From Chloroflexota bacterium (GTDB lineage: Bacteria; Chloroflexota; Dehalococcoidia; SM23-28-2; RBG-16-64-32), in assembly GCA_022561095.1 (NCBI GenBank), contig JADFRV010000033.1:1-16809 (forward strand): DNA of 16,809 nucleotides. Reading direction: 5' to 3'. The notes under the pieces were generated by a model. That model did no database searches, was not told where the DNA came from, and worked only from the letters and a program-made list of their open reading frames with translations. Below are positions 1-6,973 of this stretch, one piece after another (the stretch's first letter is position 1; the number at the start of each line of letters is the position of its first letter). A program made the position numbers and the translations under genes.

Positions 1-142
1 GTTCGGGCGACGGCTCCCGGGTCCATTCGGTCGCTGCGCCGGCGGCGGGCTCTCACCTTGCCCCTAACGGGCAGGCCCGCCTCTCTGGGCCTCGCGTTGC
101 GACGTACTGCTCCCGTTCGCAGCCGATGATTATTCGATTGTG
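1..142 (-). promoter_or_regulatory. T-box riboswitch leader, Stem I portion (3' half lies off the left edge)
   Basis: Read on the minus strand, this matches the T-box Stem I plan element by element. An AGUA (loop E 5' side) lies at about 105-108. CGUCGC follows and pairs with GCGAC on the return strand. An AGAGAGG block and a GGUGAGAGCC block sit in the distal part, where GGCGGGC pairs with GCCCGCC. The loop E partner GAA comes next, then UGG, then the conserved CCCGGGAGC. CGGG and CCCG close the lower helix. With the loop E pairing AGUA/GAA the specifier reads UGG (Trp); one base earlier it would be AUG (Met). T-boxes sense uncharged tRNA and control aminoacyl-tRNA synthetase, amino-acid biosynthesis or transport genes. 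The antiterminator (AGGGUGGNACCGCG type) and the regulated gene would lie left of position 1. A minus promoter at 149-178 puts the RNA start near 142. Confidence 0.75.
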
Positions 143-148
143 GCAATC

Positions 149-178
149 AGCATAGCAGCGGCAAAGGGAGGGTGTCAA
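149..178 (-). promoter_or_regulatory. Sigma-70-type promoter for the T-box leader
   Basis: On the minus strand there is a perfect -35 TTGACA (173-178), an 18-bp spacer and TATGCT (149-154, 4 of 6 matches to TATAAT). The predicted start near 142 lies about 25 nt before Stem I begins. This agrees well with the T-box reading and argues that the plus-strand GTG at 140 is not a real start codon. Confidence 0.6.
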
Positions 179-274
179 CGGTGGCTGCGGGCCACACGAT
201 CGATACAACCGCTCCCTCCCAGCGGGGAATTTGACTCCAATGGACGGTTGCAGCGTTATATATATGAGGCACAG

Positions 275-1345
275 ATGCCAAAGGCCCGAGGCTACGATAT
301 CCTCCCGCGGACGTTCAAGGTACGTCTGCTGATGGCGGCGGCGTTACTGGCGGGATTGCCGATTTTCGCGGGCTCCCTGGTGCTGTTCGCGCTGTCTTTC
401 AATTTCTTCGACATATTCGATTTCGACATCTTCGATGAGGTGGAGGTGACGGTCGAGAACCGCACGGAGCGACTGCTGACGATATACGTATCGGGGCAGA
501 GCGAGGCGGTGGCACCGCCTGGCGAGACGACAATCATCACCACGCTGAAGATTCAGTGGAGGTTCGGCGGCGCCAGGGTGCAGGCAGTCGACTTTAACGG
601 CGTCGTCGTGTTTGAGGACGACCTCGACCTCGGCGACCTGGAGCGCATGGGCTACCGCATCGTGATCGAGCCGATTACGCTGGAGGTAGTGCCGGAGGGG
701 GATCTCAGTTACGAGTATCCCCCCTGCTACGGGCCCGATCTCGATGCCTGCCTGGAAGGTCAGACCGAGCTGGGGCCCTACTCCAGCGACACCTGCGAGG
801 GGGAGGGACGTCGCCTCTGTTTCCTGCCGCTCGGCAGAGTGTCGCCAGAGCTCATCCTCGATCTGGCGGCGCACTACGAGGATCAATACGGCATTCAGGT
901 GAGCGTGCTCGCTCCAAGCGACATACCGACGGAGCTGGTCGACCCCCTACGCGGGCAGATCGACGCCGAAACCTTGATCGACTACGCGGCCAGCCTACGC
1001 CCCGAAGAGTACGGTGACAGAGACGTCGTCCTAATAGCACTAACGCCGGTGGACCTCTACAACCGCACCAGCAGCTGGCGGTTCCTGTTCGGCCGGAAGG
1101 GGACGTTCGCGGACCCCGATGCGATCGTCTCCACGTATCGGATGAACCCGGAGAGTTTCGGTGAGCCCCGGGACGACGAACTCACGATCTCGCGCGCCCG
1201 GAAGCTGGTCACGAAGTACGTCGGGCTGCTGTACTTCGATCTCCCCCTCAGCGGTGACCTAAAGAGCCCGATGTTCGATAACATCCTCAGCGTGAGCGAC
1301 CTGGACAGGATGGAGGAGCCTCTTCCCGTCCCTGCCGGCCCCTGA
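275..1345 (+). CDS. Membrane-anchored protein with degenerate metzincin (archaemetzincin-like) domain
   Basis: This is a 356-aa protein. An in-frame GTG at 140 would add 45 residues but overlaps the minus promoter. The ATG at 275 has GAGG five bases upstream and places a single hydrophobic segment at about residues 18-46. An acidic/aromatic stretch (FFDIFDFDIFDE) and a beta-rich domain (about 55-140) follow. A Cys-containing linker leads to a C-terminal domain (about 182-347). That domain resembles archaemetzincin-type Zn proteases in order: a VVLIALTPVDLY strand, an RFLFGRKG turn, an IVSTYRMNPES strand, then an ARKLV helix and a late MFDNI-LSVSDLD segment. Where these enzymes carry HExxHxxGxxH, this protein has VTKYVGLLYFDLPL, so no zinc ligands remain. 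It is therefore probably non-catalytic. The assignment rests on recalled motif order, not alignment. The bulk of the protein is predicted to be exported and anchored by the N-terminal helix. Confidence 0.7.
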   Translation: MPKARGYDILPRTFKVRLLMAAALLAGLPIFAGSLVLFALSFNFFDIFDFDIFDEVEVTVENRTERLLTIYVSGQSEAVAPPGETTIITTLKIQWRFGGARVQAVDFNGVVVFEDDLDLGDLERMGYRIVIEPITLEVVPEGDLSYEYPPCYGPDLDACLEGQTELGPYSSDTCEGEGRRLCFLPLGRVSPELILDLAAHYEDQYGIQVSVLAPSDIPTELVDPLRGQIDAETLIDYAASLRPEEYGDRDVVLIALTPVDLYNRTSSWRFLFGRKGTFADPDAIVSTYRMNPESFGEPRDDELTISRARKLVTKYVGLLYFDLPLSGDLKSPMFDNILSVSDLDRMEEPLPVPAGP

Positions 1346-1365
1346 GCGGCTACAGCCGCAGGGGC
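1338..1365. terminator. Shared hairpin over the stop codons of two convergent genes
   Basis: GCCCCT, then GCGGC, pair with GCCGC and AGGGGC around a TACA loop, with only a GA bulge. The stem contains both the TGA of the plus gene (1343-1345) and the TAG of gmk (1352-1350), whose stop codons are 4 bp apart. There is no T-run on either side. It may block convergent RNA polymerases or protect 3' ends rather than act as a classic intrinsic terminator. Confidence 0.5.
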
Positions 1366-1949
1366 TCGCGGCCCTCGCGGGAGCGTTCGGCGGCGAGGAT
1401 GCGCTCGATGGCGTCCACGCAGGCGTTGAGGTCGTCGTTCACGAGCGTGTGGTCGAACTCCTCGGCGGCGGTCATCTCGTCGCGGGCGGTGCGCAGGCGG
1501 ATGTCGAGCTGCTCCGGGGTGTCGGTGGCGCGGGAGCGGAGGCGCCACTCCAGCTCGTCCCATGAGGGCGGCAGCACGAAGACCGTCACCGCGCCGGGAC
1601 AGACGGACTTGATGTAGCGGGCGCCCTGGATGTCCGTGCGGAACACGACGTCTTTGCCGGCGGCGAGCGCCTCGCGGATGGGGGGCTTGGGAACGCCGTA
1701 GCGGTAGTCGTAGACGGTGGCGTTCTCAAGGAACTCACCCTTCGCCAGCATCTCGTCATACTGCTGGTCGGAGAGGAAGAAGTAGTCCACGCCATCGGTC
1801 TCCTCCGGACGAGAGGGACGGGTGGTGGCGGTGACGGCGAAGTGGTAGGGGCGGTTGAGCGACTTGAGGCGGCTGAGGAGGGAATCCTTGCCTACGCCGG
1901 AGGGGCCGGTGATGACGGCGAGGAGGGGAGCGGGGCCTGCCGCTGCCAT
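1350..1949 (-). CDS. gmk: Guanylate kinase
   Basis: This is a 199-aa protein of normal length for the family. It phosphorylates GMP to GDP with ATP in the cytoplasm, in purine nucleotide synthesis and salvage. The P-loop GPSGVGKD is at residues 15-22. Next come the GMP-binding region TTRPSRPEETDGVDYFF, the EFLENATVYDYRYG segment, the DIQGARYIK strand with its conserved Asp, and the lid/adenine region RLRSRATDTPEQLDIRL. The late VNDDL motif is present. The ATG at 1949 was chosen because the family begins a few residues before the P-loop. The open frame continues upstream only as an Arg/Pro-rich readthrough. No good Shine-Dalgarno sequence precedes the ATG, so translation is probably coupled to the remA-like gene ahead of it. 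It is the last gene of the minus-strand operon. Confidence 0.95.
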   Translation of the reverse strand: MAAAGPAPLLAVITGPSGVGKDSLLSRLKSLNRPYHFAVTATTRPSRPEETDGVDYFFLSDQQYDEMLAKGEFLENATVYDYRYGVPKPPIREALAAGKDVVFRTDIQGARYIKSVCPGAVTVFVLPPSWDELEWRLRSRATDTPEQLDIRLRTARDEMTAAEEFDHTLVNDDLNACVDAIERILAAERSREGREPLRL

Positions 1950-2253
1950 GAGCGGAGCTAGTCGCTGAGGGCCTGGGCGCCGCGGGCGGAGGCGACGCGG
2001 GCGTCGGGGCTGCGGGCGCCGCCGCGCGGCCGGCGATCGCCTCCGGCGTGATGGCAATGAGGATGATGGCGCCGGTATCAGTGAAGATGGCGCATTTGGT
2101 GCGGCGGCCGCTGGTGATGTCCACGATCACTCCTCTCTTTTTGCCTTCCCGTATCAGGCGCTGTATCGGCGCCGAGCCGGGGGAGACGATAGCGACCACC
2201 CGGTTAAGAGCGATATAGTTCCCGAAGCCGACGTGGATGAGATCAGTGTCCAA
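1756..2253 (-). CDS. remA: RemA-like DUF370 family protein, C-terminus probably altered by a frameshift
   Basis: The first ~85 residues are a textbook DUF370/RemA protein: LIHVGFGNYIALNRVVAIVSP, then a REGKKRGVIVDITSGRRTK core, and GAIILIAITPEAIAGR. In Bacillus, RemA is a DNA-binding regulator of matrix genes and its gene lies next to gmk, as here. The start is TTG at 2253. It is fixed by the family N-terminus and by AAGGGG and GGA upstream, and lies 5 nt after the aroA stop. As sequenced, the frame runs 165 residues, far longer than the usual ~85-100. It overlaps gmk by about 194 bp and its tail is Pro/Arg-rich out-of-frame gmk. Adding one base in the GC-only run near 2010-2025 would switch to a frame ending in RVASARGAQALSD and a TAG at 1960-1958, 8 nt before the gmk ATG. 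That product of about 98 aa is probably the true one. Confidence 0.8.
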   Translation of the reverse strand: MDTDLIHVGFGNYIALNRVVAIVSPGSAPIQRLIREGKKRGVIVDITSGRRTKCAIFTDTGAIILIAITPEAIAGRAAAPAAPTPASPPPAAPRPSATSSAHGSGRPRSPPRRHHRPLRRRQGFPPQPPQVAQPPLPLRRHRHHPSLSSGGDRWRGLLLPLRPAV

Positions 2254-2258
2254 CGGTC

Positions 2259-3578
2259 CTACCCCTTAGCGGTAGCGGCGGCAACCCGCCGACCCGACAA
2301 TAGGTCGAGATCGCGCCAGAACCAGGGGTATGATACCGCAACGACGCCAGCGTTGCGAATTACGGTCTCCCCGCGGGCCAAGACGCCCGCTAAGGCCAGC
2401 ATGATGGCAAGGCGGTGGTCACCGTGGGTGGAGACGGCGGCGCCCTGAAGGCGGCGGACCGGCCGGATGCGCAGGCCGTCCGGGAGCTCCTCGATGTCTG
2501 CTCCCAGACGGCGCAGCTCGCGGGCGGTGGAACGAATGCGGTCGGACTCCTTGACCCTGAGCTCGGCGGCGTCGCGGATGACCGTCTCGCCGCTGGCGAA
2601 GCAGGCAGCGAGCGCGATCAGGGGCAGTTCGTCGATGGCGCGGGGCACGAGGTCACCCTCGATCACAGCGCCGCGGAGGCGAGAGGAGCGCACGCTGATG
2701 TCCGCCACGGGTTCCGGGCCCCAGGTACGCTGTTCCTCCAGGGTAATGTCGGCACCCATGAGGCGGAGGGCGTCCAGCACGCCAGAGCGCGTGGGGTTGA
2801 CGCCGACGCCCTGTATCCGGAGATGGGCGTCTGGATGGCAGACGGCGAGGACCAGCCAAGCAGCGGCGGCCGAGATATCGCCCGGCACGTGCAGGCTCAG
2901 GGGCTGAAGGTCGCGCGCCAGGGGCCGGACGCGCACCCGCCCGCCGCCGAAATCGAGGTCGGCGCCCATCGCCTGGAGCATACGCTCAGTGTGATCGCGG
3001 CTGGCGGCTGGCTCCTCGATGACGGTCTCGCCGTGAGCGTAGAGTGCGGCCAGGGTAAGGGCGGACTTGACCTGGGCGGAGGCGACGGGCGAACGGTTGT
3101 GGATGCCTTTCAGGGGACAGCCGTTGATAGCCAGCGGCGCCCTGGTGTCACCTTGTCGGCCGGAGATGTCGGCGCCCATGAGACGCAGCGGCTGAATGAC
3201 GCGGGCCATGGGGCGAGAGAGGAGGGAGCGGTCGCCGGTGAGGACGGAGAAGAACGGCTGCGGGGCGAGAAGGCCCGCCAGCAGCCGGATGGAGGTGCCG
3301 GAGTTGCGGCAGTCCAGGACGCGGTCGCTCTCGGATAGGCCGTGGCGGCCGCGGCCGCGGATACTGAGGGTAGTCTCGTCCAGCCAGCGCCAGTGGACGC
3401 CCAGGCTACGCAGGCAGCGCAGCGTGGCCAGGCAGTCAGCGGAGCGCTGGAAGCCCTGGACCACAGCCTCGCCGCCGGCGATAGCGTTAAAGATGGCAGC
3501 GCGATGAGAGATCGACTTATCGCCGGGGAGGGCGATCGTACCGCGGAGCGTGCGGACGGGACGGACAAGGCGCTGCAC
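2259..3578 (-). CDS. aroA: 3-phosphoshikimate 1-carboxyvinyltransferase (EPSP synthase)
   Basis: This 439-aa enzyme adds enolpyruvate from PEP to shikimate-3-phosphate, the sixth step of the shikimate pathway. Visible motifs are GDKSISHR (19-26) with the PEP/S3P-binding Lys, RNSGTSIRLL (91-100), LTGDRSLLSRPM, SAQVKSALTLAALYAHGET, RDHTERML, GDISAAAAWLVLA, and IDELPLIALAACFASG with the catalytic Asp near 316. ELRVKESDRI and STHGDHRLAI with the phosphate-binding Arg follow. Both halves of the inside-out alpha/beta barrel are present and the length is normal. It starts with GTG at 3578, 6 nt after the tyrA stop, with GGGTGAG just upstream. Its own end supplies the ribosome-binding site of the remA-like gene. 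It is cotranscribed with tyrA. Confidence 0.97.
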   Translation of the reverse strand: MQRLVRPVRTLRGTIALPGDKSISHRAAIFNAIAGGEAVVQGFQRSADCLATLRCLRSLGVHWRWLDETTLSIRGRGRHGLSESDRVLDCRNSGTSIRLLAGLLAPQPFFSVLTGDRSLLSRPMARVIQPLRLMGADISGRQGDTRAPLAINGCPLKGIHNRSPVASAQVKSALTLAALYAHGETVIEEPAASRDHTERMLQAMGADLDFGGGRVRVRPLARDLQPLSLHVPGDISAAAAWLVLAVCHPDAHLRIQGVGVNPTRSGVLDALRLMGADITLEEQRTWGPEPVADISVRSSRLRGAVIEGDLVPRAIDELPLIALAACFASGETVIRDAAELRVKESDRIRSTARELRRLGADIEELPDGLRIRPVRRLQGAAVSTHGDHRLAIMLALAGVLARGETVIRNAGVVAVSYPWFWRDLDLLSGRRVAAATAKG

Positions 3579-3584
3579 CGCAGC

Positions 3585-4724
3585 TCACCCGCGGTCCTTC
3601 TCTTTGCTTTCTTCTGAGTTCTGGCGCTCTTTCTTCTTTTCGAGCTTGTCCAGATCGCGCCGAATGTCCTCAGCTATGCGCTCAGCGCGGCTGGGCTTGC
3701 CTTCGGCCCCAGTGGACCCGGCTTCCCTCATGAGGCCCGGCAGGTCGCGAACCTTCTTCACACGCTCGCTGACCCAACCGCCCATGAGGGACTTCATCAT
3801 GTCCTGGCGCACGTCCGCCGGCTCCTCCCCTTCCAGACGCCGCGGGTGCGGCTCAGCGAGGAAGCTGTCGCGGTCGATCTGGGCTCGGGCGAACGTCTCC
3901 AGCAGCTCCTCGGTGTCGCCCTGAAGCAGGCCGCGGTAGCGCTGGAGCTCTTCCACCATGCGGTCGAGCCAGTGGACGGCGGCGTCGCGGTTGGTGAGGA
4001 AGATATCGTGGCTCATCCGGGGGTCGCCGGAGGCGAGCCGGGTAACATCGCGGAAGCCGGAAGAGGCCATGGGAGCGAGGTCGTTCCAGGCGGGGCTGGC
4101 GCGCAGCAGGGAGAACAGAGCGGCGGAGAGCAGCAAGGGCAGGTGGCTGACGGCGGCCGCGTACTGGTCGTGCTCCTTGGGTTCCATGTACAGCGGCTCG
4201 GCGCCCACCAGCGTCACCATGCCGGCGACGGCCCGCACGGCGTCCTCATGAGCGTTCACGGCAGGACAGAGGCAGTAAGCGCGGCCGCGGAAGAGGCCCG
4301 CCTCCGCGCTATCGATCCCCGGCGTATCTTTACCGGCCATCGGGTGTCCGCCGACGAAGCTTACCGAGGGCGGGAGGAGCTCGGCAGCCCACTCCACTAT
4401 CCGCTCCTTGGTGCTGCCGGTATCGGTGACCACGCAGCCGTCCGGCAGGTCGGGAGCGATCTGCTGCATCACCTCGCGTACGGCGAGGACGGGGGTGGCG
4501 ATAATGACCATACCGGCCCGCTCCACCGCCCTGGGCAGATTGTGCTCAGCCCGGTCGATGGCGCCCATCTTGCGGGCTTTGTTGGCGGCGCCGCGGGCCC
4601 GATCGTGGCCGACGATCTCCGTGTCCGGGAGGCCGGCCGCCTTCATCGCCAGCCCCAGGGAGCCACCGATAAGGCCGAGGCCGATTATGGTGATACGTTT
4701 GCGTTCTCGGTCTTCTTTCGTCAC
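3585..4724 (-). CDS. tyrA: Prephenate dehydrogenase with charged C-terminal extension
   Basis: This is a 379-aa NAD(P)-dependent enzyme that converts prephenate to 4-hydroxyphenylpyruvate on the way to tyrosine. The Rossmann motif GLGLIGG is at 15-21. VVTDTGSTK (98-106), GGHPMAGKD (125-133) and the catalytic-His region AVSHLPLLLS (191-200) follow, then the helical dimerisation region ASSGFRDVTRLASGDP. The catalytic domain ends near residue 285. The last ~95 residues are an extra, highly charged region ending in a Lys/Glu-rich helix (LDKLEKKKERQNSEESKEK). It is not an ACT domain and I do not recognise it. The start is GTG at 4724, eleven codons before the first beta strand. The Shine-Dalgarno sequence is weak. 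The upstream M50 gene ends 41 nt away, and aroA follows after 6 nt. Confidence 0.95.
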   Translation of the reverse strand: MTKEDRERKRITIIGLGLIGGSLGLAMKAAGLPDTEIVGHDRARGAANKARKMGAIDRAEHNLPRAVERAGMVIIATPVLAVREVMQQIAPDLPDGCVVTDTGSTKERIVEWAAELLPPSVSFVGGHPMAGKDTPGIDSAEAGLFRGRAYCLCPAVNAHEDAVRAVAGMVTLVGAEPLYMEPKEHDQYAAAVSHLPLLLSAALFSLLRASPAWNDLAPMASSGFRDVTRLASGDPRMSHDIFLTNRDAAVHWLDRMVEELQRYRGLLQGDTEELLETFARAQIDRDSFLAEPHPRRLEGEEPADVRQDMMKSLMGGWVSERVKKVRDLPGLMREAGSTGAEGKPSRAERIAEDIRRDLDKLEKKKERQNSEESKEKDRG

Positions 4725-4765
4725 GGCGTCAGCTTAGCACGAGGGGCGGAGCGCGAAAAGCGCCG

Positions 4766-5506
4766 CTAACCGAATACGTCTTCGTCTATGCCGGCGAACA
4801 GGCGGGCGAGGACGTTGATGATGGGGCTCATGACATCGAACAGGAGGCCAAACTGGCCGCCGGTCAGGAACGGCAGGGCGATGAGGGCGATGAGGATGAT
4901 GAAGCCGTAGCGACTCTGGAAACGCATGTAGTCGCGCGCGGCGGCGTCGTTGAGGAAGGCGGGGATGACGCGGTGGCCGTCGAGCGGGAAAATGGGAAGG
5001 AGGTTGAACACGCCCAGGATGATACTGATCAGGACGATGGCGCTAAGGTACAGCCCCAGGTACTCGTCGAAGCCAAAGCCAACGAAAAGGAAGCGGTCGA
5101 GGACGGCGAAGTTGAAGGGCGACAGCCAGGGCACCAGGCCCAGCTGAAGGGGGAGGCCGGCCAAGGCGGCAACGAGGAAGTTGGAGACCGGCCCGGCGCC
5201 GGCGACGATAGCCATCATCGCCTTGGGGTTATTAGACACGTTAGGGTTCACCGGCACCGGTTTACCCCAACCGAATCCAACCAGGAACAGGAAGATGGTG
5301 CCGGCGGGGTCCAGGTGGGCCAGCGGGTTGAGCGTTACGCGACCACGGCTACGGGGCAGGCTATCGCCCATGCTATCGGCTACGTAGGCGTGAGAGAACT
5401 CGTGGAAGGAGATGCCGACGACGAGAGCGGTGACCAGGGCTCCGAAGAAGATGAGAGCGGCGAGAGGATCGTTGTCTAACCGGTCAAGGTAGCGGAAGAA
5501 GAGCAT
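4766..5506 (-). CDS. Site-2 protease-type M50 family membrane metalloprotease
   Basis: This is a 246-aa polytopic membrane protein. HEFSH (35-39) is the HExxH zinc site within the first long hydrophobic helix. NLLPIFPLDG (168-177) supplies the third zinc ligand and is the second signature of the M50B group. Other helices cover about 97-125, 150-170 and 197-225. The conserved RGRVTLNPLAHLDPAGT loop is typical of the small, PDZ-less M50 proteins of Chloroflexota and Firmicutes. The substrate is unknown; relatives cut anti-sigma factors or remnant signal peptides inside the membrane. The ATG at 5506 heads the minus-strand operon leading to tyrA-aroA-remA-gmk. It is divergent from the gene at 5600 across a 93-bp AT-containing gap. 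Confidence 0.92.
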   Translation of the reverse strand: MLFFRYLDRLDNDPLAALIFFGALVTALVVGISFHEFSHAYVADSMGDSLPRSRGRVTLNPLAHLDPAGTIFLFLVGFGWGKPVPVNPNVSNNPKAMMAIVAGAGPVSNFLVAALAGLPLQLGLVPWLSPFNFAVLDRFLFVGFGFDEYLGLYLSAIVLISIILGVFNLLPIFPLDGHRVIPAFLNDAAARDYMRFQSRYGFIILIALIALPFLTGGQFGLLFDVMSPIINVLARLFAGIDEDVFG

Positions 5507-5549
5507 TCGCAGTTCATGATAGCACGTAGCTACGGTTGACAGACGGATA

Positions 5550-5581
5550 TATAATCGATTCGCACCCCGCCAGTGGCGGGG
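5550..5581 (+). promoter_or_regulatory. TATAAT box and GC palindrome in the leader of the nitroreductase-like gene
   Basis: A perfect -10 hexamer TATAAT lies at 5550-5555, but no convincing -35 lies 16-18 bp upstream. Just downstream, CCCCGCC-AGT-GGCGGGG (5565-5581) is a perfect 7-bp inverted repeat at or just after the expected start site, immediately before the ribosome-binding site AGAGGAGGG. It could be an operator or a 5'-UTR hairpin that affects access to the ribosome-binding site. Confidence 0.4.
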
Positions 5582-5599
5582 GCCTAGAGGAGGGCCACC

Positions 5600-6946
5600 A
5601 TGACCAGCAAGCGAAGCCCGGTAGCGGAGCCGGTCGTAAGCATTGAGGCGGCGCAGAAGGCCTGGAGCTACTCCCTGTTCGACGCGATCTTCCAGCGTCG
5701 CGCCCGCCGCTTCCCTCTGGGAGCCGAGATGCCTGCGGGGGTAGCGCCGTTCAAGTCAGACAAGGAGCCGATCCCGCTGGACGAGATCGAGGAGGCGATG
5801 CTGGTGATGGCCGGCACCGGCATCAGCGGCCTCAACCTGTCTGACCTGCCGTTTAACGATCAGGCCGGCAGCAACTGGTGCGGCAATACGATGATCCAGT
5901 TCGTGGGACGCACCTACGCCAGCGCCTGCGGCTCCCACGGCACGGAGATGTTTTTCACCAACGACGAGGGCACCTACCTGGTGCAGATGCGCGACAAGCT
6001 CCCCACCCAGATGCAGGAGTTCGAATCGCCGGATGACCGTGAGAAGATAGTGCAGGCGTTCCGCGCCAACACCGTGAAGCTGTCCAACGGCCGTCTGCCC
6101 ATCCCGATGATGGAGCCGATAACCCTCCCCTTCAACCAGTGGAACGCTAACAAGCCGGGCACCACGCTGTTCATGCCGGTGAGCGACGTCACCTGGGAGT
6201 ACATCAACGCGCTCATGCTGATGCTGGACGCGCCGAACTGCGCCTACGTCTACGACGACATGAACGGCAACGCCGAGCCGCTGAAGAAGTACGCCGATGC
6301 TGGCCACCTGGACCGCAGCCGCGCCTACCCTCTCTCCGGCTACGAGATGGGGATGTACTCGGCGATATCAGGCGTGGAGCAGGCGATCATGCTCCAGAAC
6401 ATGTACCTGGCGCTCCAGGCGATGGGGCTGGGAGGCTGGATCTTCAGCTCATCCGTAGGAGCGGCGGTGATGCCGATGATGGGGTTCCGGATGCACATGG
6501 CGTCCCAGCCTGAGGGGCCGTTCAAGCCGCTGGACCCATCAGCGCCGGGGCGGCCGGTGGTGGTGGGGCTGGACGGACTGTTTGAGCCGTACTGCCCGCC
6601 CTACTACCCGGACATGGGGAAGGCGGTGCAGGCGGTGTGGGACGCGAAATGGGGCTCCGGTGGCATCTACAAGGAGGAGGGCGGCCCCGCCCCGTTGCGC
6701 GACCGCCAATCGCTGGACAGGGTCGTCGCCAAGACGCCGGAATGGTGCCTGGAGGCGACGAAGGATCTGTGCACTTACATCTGGGACACGTACGGCCGCT
6801 TCCCGGCGCTGTCAGACCCGATGGTGATGAGTATCTGGTTCCAGGCGCACCACCTGGAGACGGAGTTCTACGACCAGTACTACCAGCCCGGCGCCTACCA
6901 CGAGACGATCCGCAACCATATGGGCGTCTGGCATAGCGCCCGCTAG
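5600..6946 (+). CDS. Putative nitroreductase-like flavoprotein
   Basis: This is a 448-aa soluble protein with no signal peptide. The ATG at 5600 has a strong GGAGG site 8 bp upstream. The N-terminal part reads like a nitroreductase-fold enzyme: SLFDAIFQRRARRFPLGAEM is like the RRSxRxF phosphate-binding start, and PLDEIEEAMLVMAGTGISGLNLSD is the first core helix. EQAIMLQNMYLALQAMGLGGW (about 258-278) is like the FMN-binding helix with the GLG turn. The remainder (about 290-448), with many Trp, Tyr and Pro residues, is not a part of the family I recognise. Nitroreductases use FMN and NAD(P)H, but at 448 aa this is about twice the usual length, so the substrate and even the activity are open. 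It converges on the BON gene with a 27-bp gap. Confidence 0.5.
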   Translation: MTSKRSPVAEPVVSIEAAQKAWSYSLFDAIFQRRARRFPLGAEMPAGVAPFKSDKEPIPLDEIEEAMLVMAGTGISGLNLSDLPFNDQAGSNWCGNTMIQFVGRTYASACGSHGTEMFFTNDEGTYLVQMRDKLPTQMQEFESPDDREKIVQAFRANTVKLSNGRLPIPMMEPITLPFNQWNANKPGTTLFMPVSDVTWEYINALMLMLDAPNCAYVYDDMNGNAEPLKKYADAGHLDRSRAYPLSGYEMGMYSAISGVEQAIMLQNMYLALQAMGLGGWIFSSSVGAAVMPMMGFRMHMASQPEGPFKPLDPSAPGRPVVVGLDGLFEPYCPPYYPDMGKAVQAVWDAKWGSGGIYKEEGGPAPLRDRQSLDRVVAKTPEWCLEATKDLCTYIWDTYGRFPALSDPMVMSIWFQAHHLETEFYDQYYQPGAYHETIRNHMGVWHSAR

Positions 6947-6973
6947 GCGCGAAGGCAGCACGGCAGACGGGGG

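Noticed and set aside
140..274. Upstream GTG start adding 45 residues to the first plus gene
   Set aside because: It overlaps the minus promoter of the T-box leader and has no ribosome-binding site; the ATG at 275 has GAGG at good spacing.
2415..4769. Long plus-strand open frames opposite aroA and tyrA (two of 307 codons)
   Set aside because: They are antisense shadows of two clear enzyme genes in high-GC DNA, and their low-complexity products resemble no protein.
5536..5555. TTGACA and TATAAT read as one promoter
   Set aside because: The spacing is only 8 bp, far from 16-18; only the TATAAT was kept as a candidate -10.
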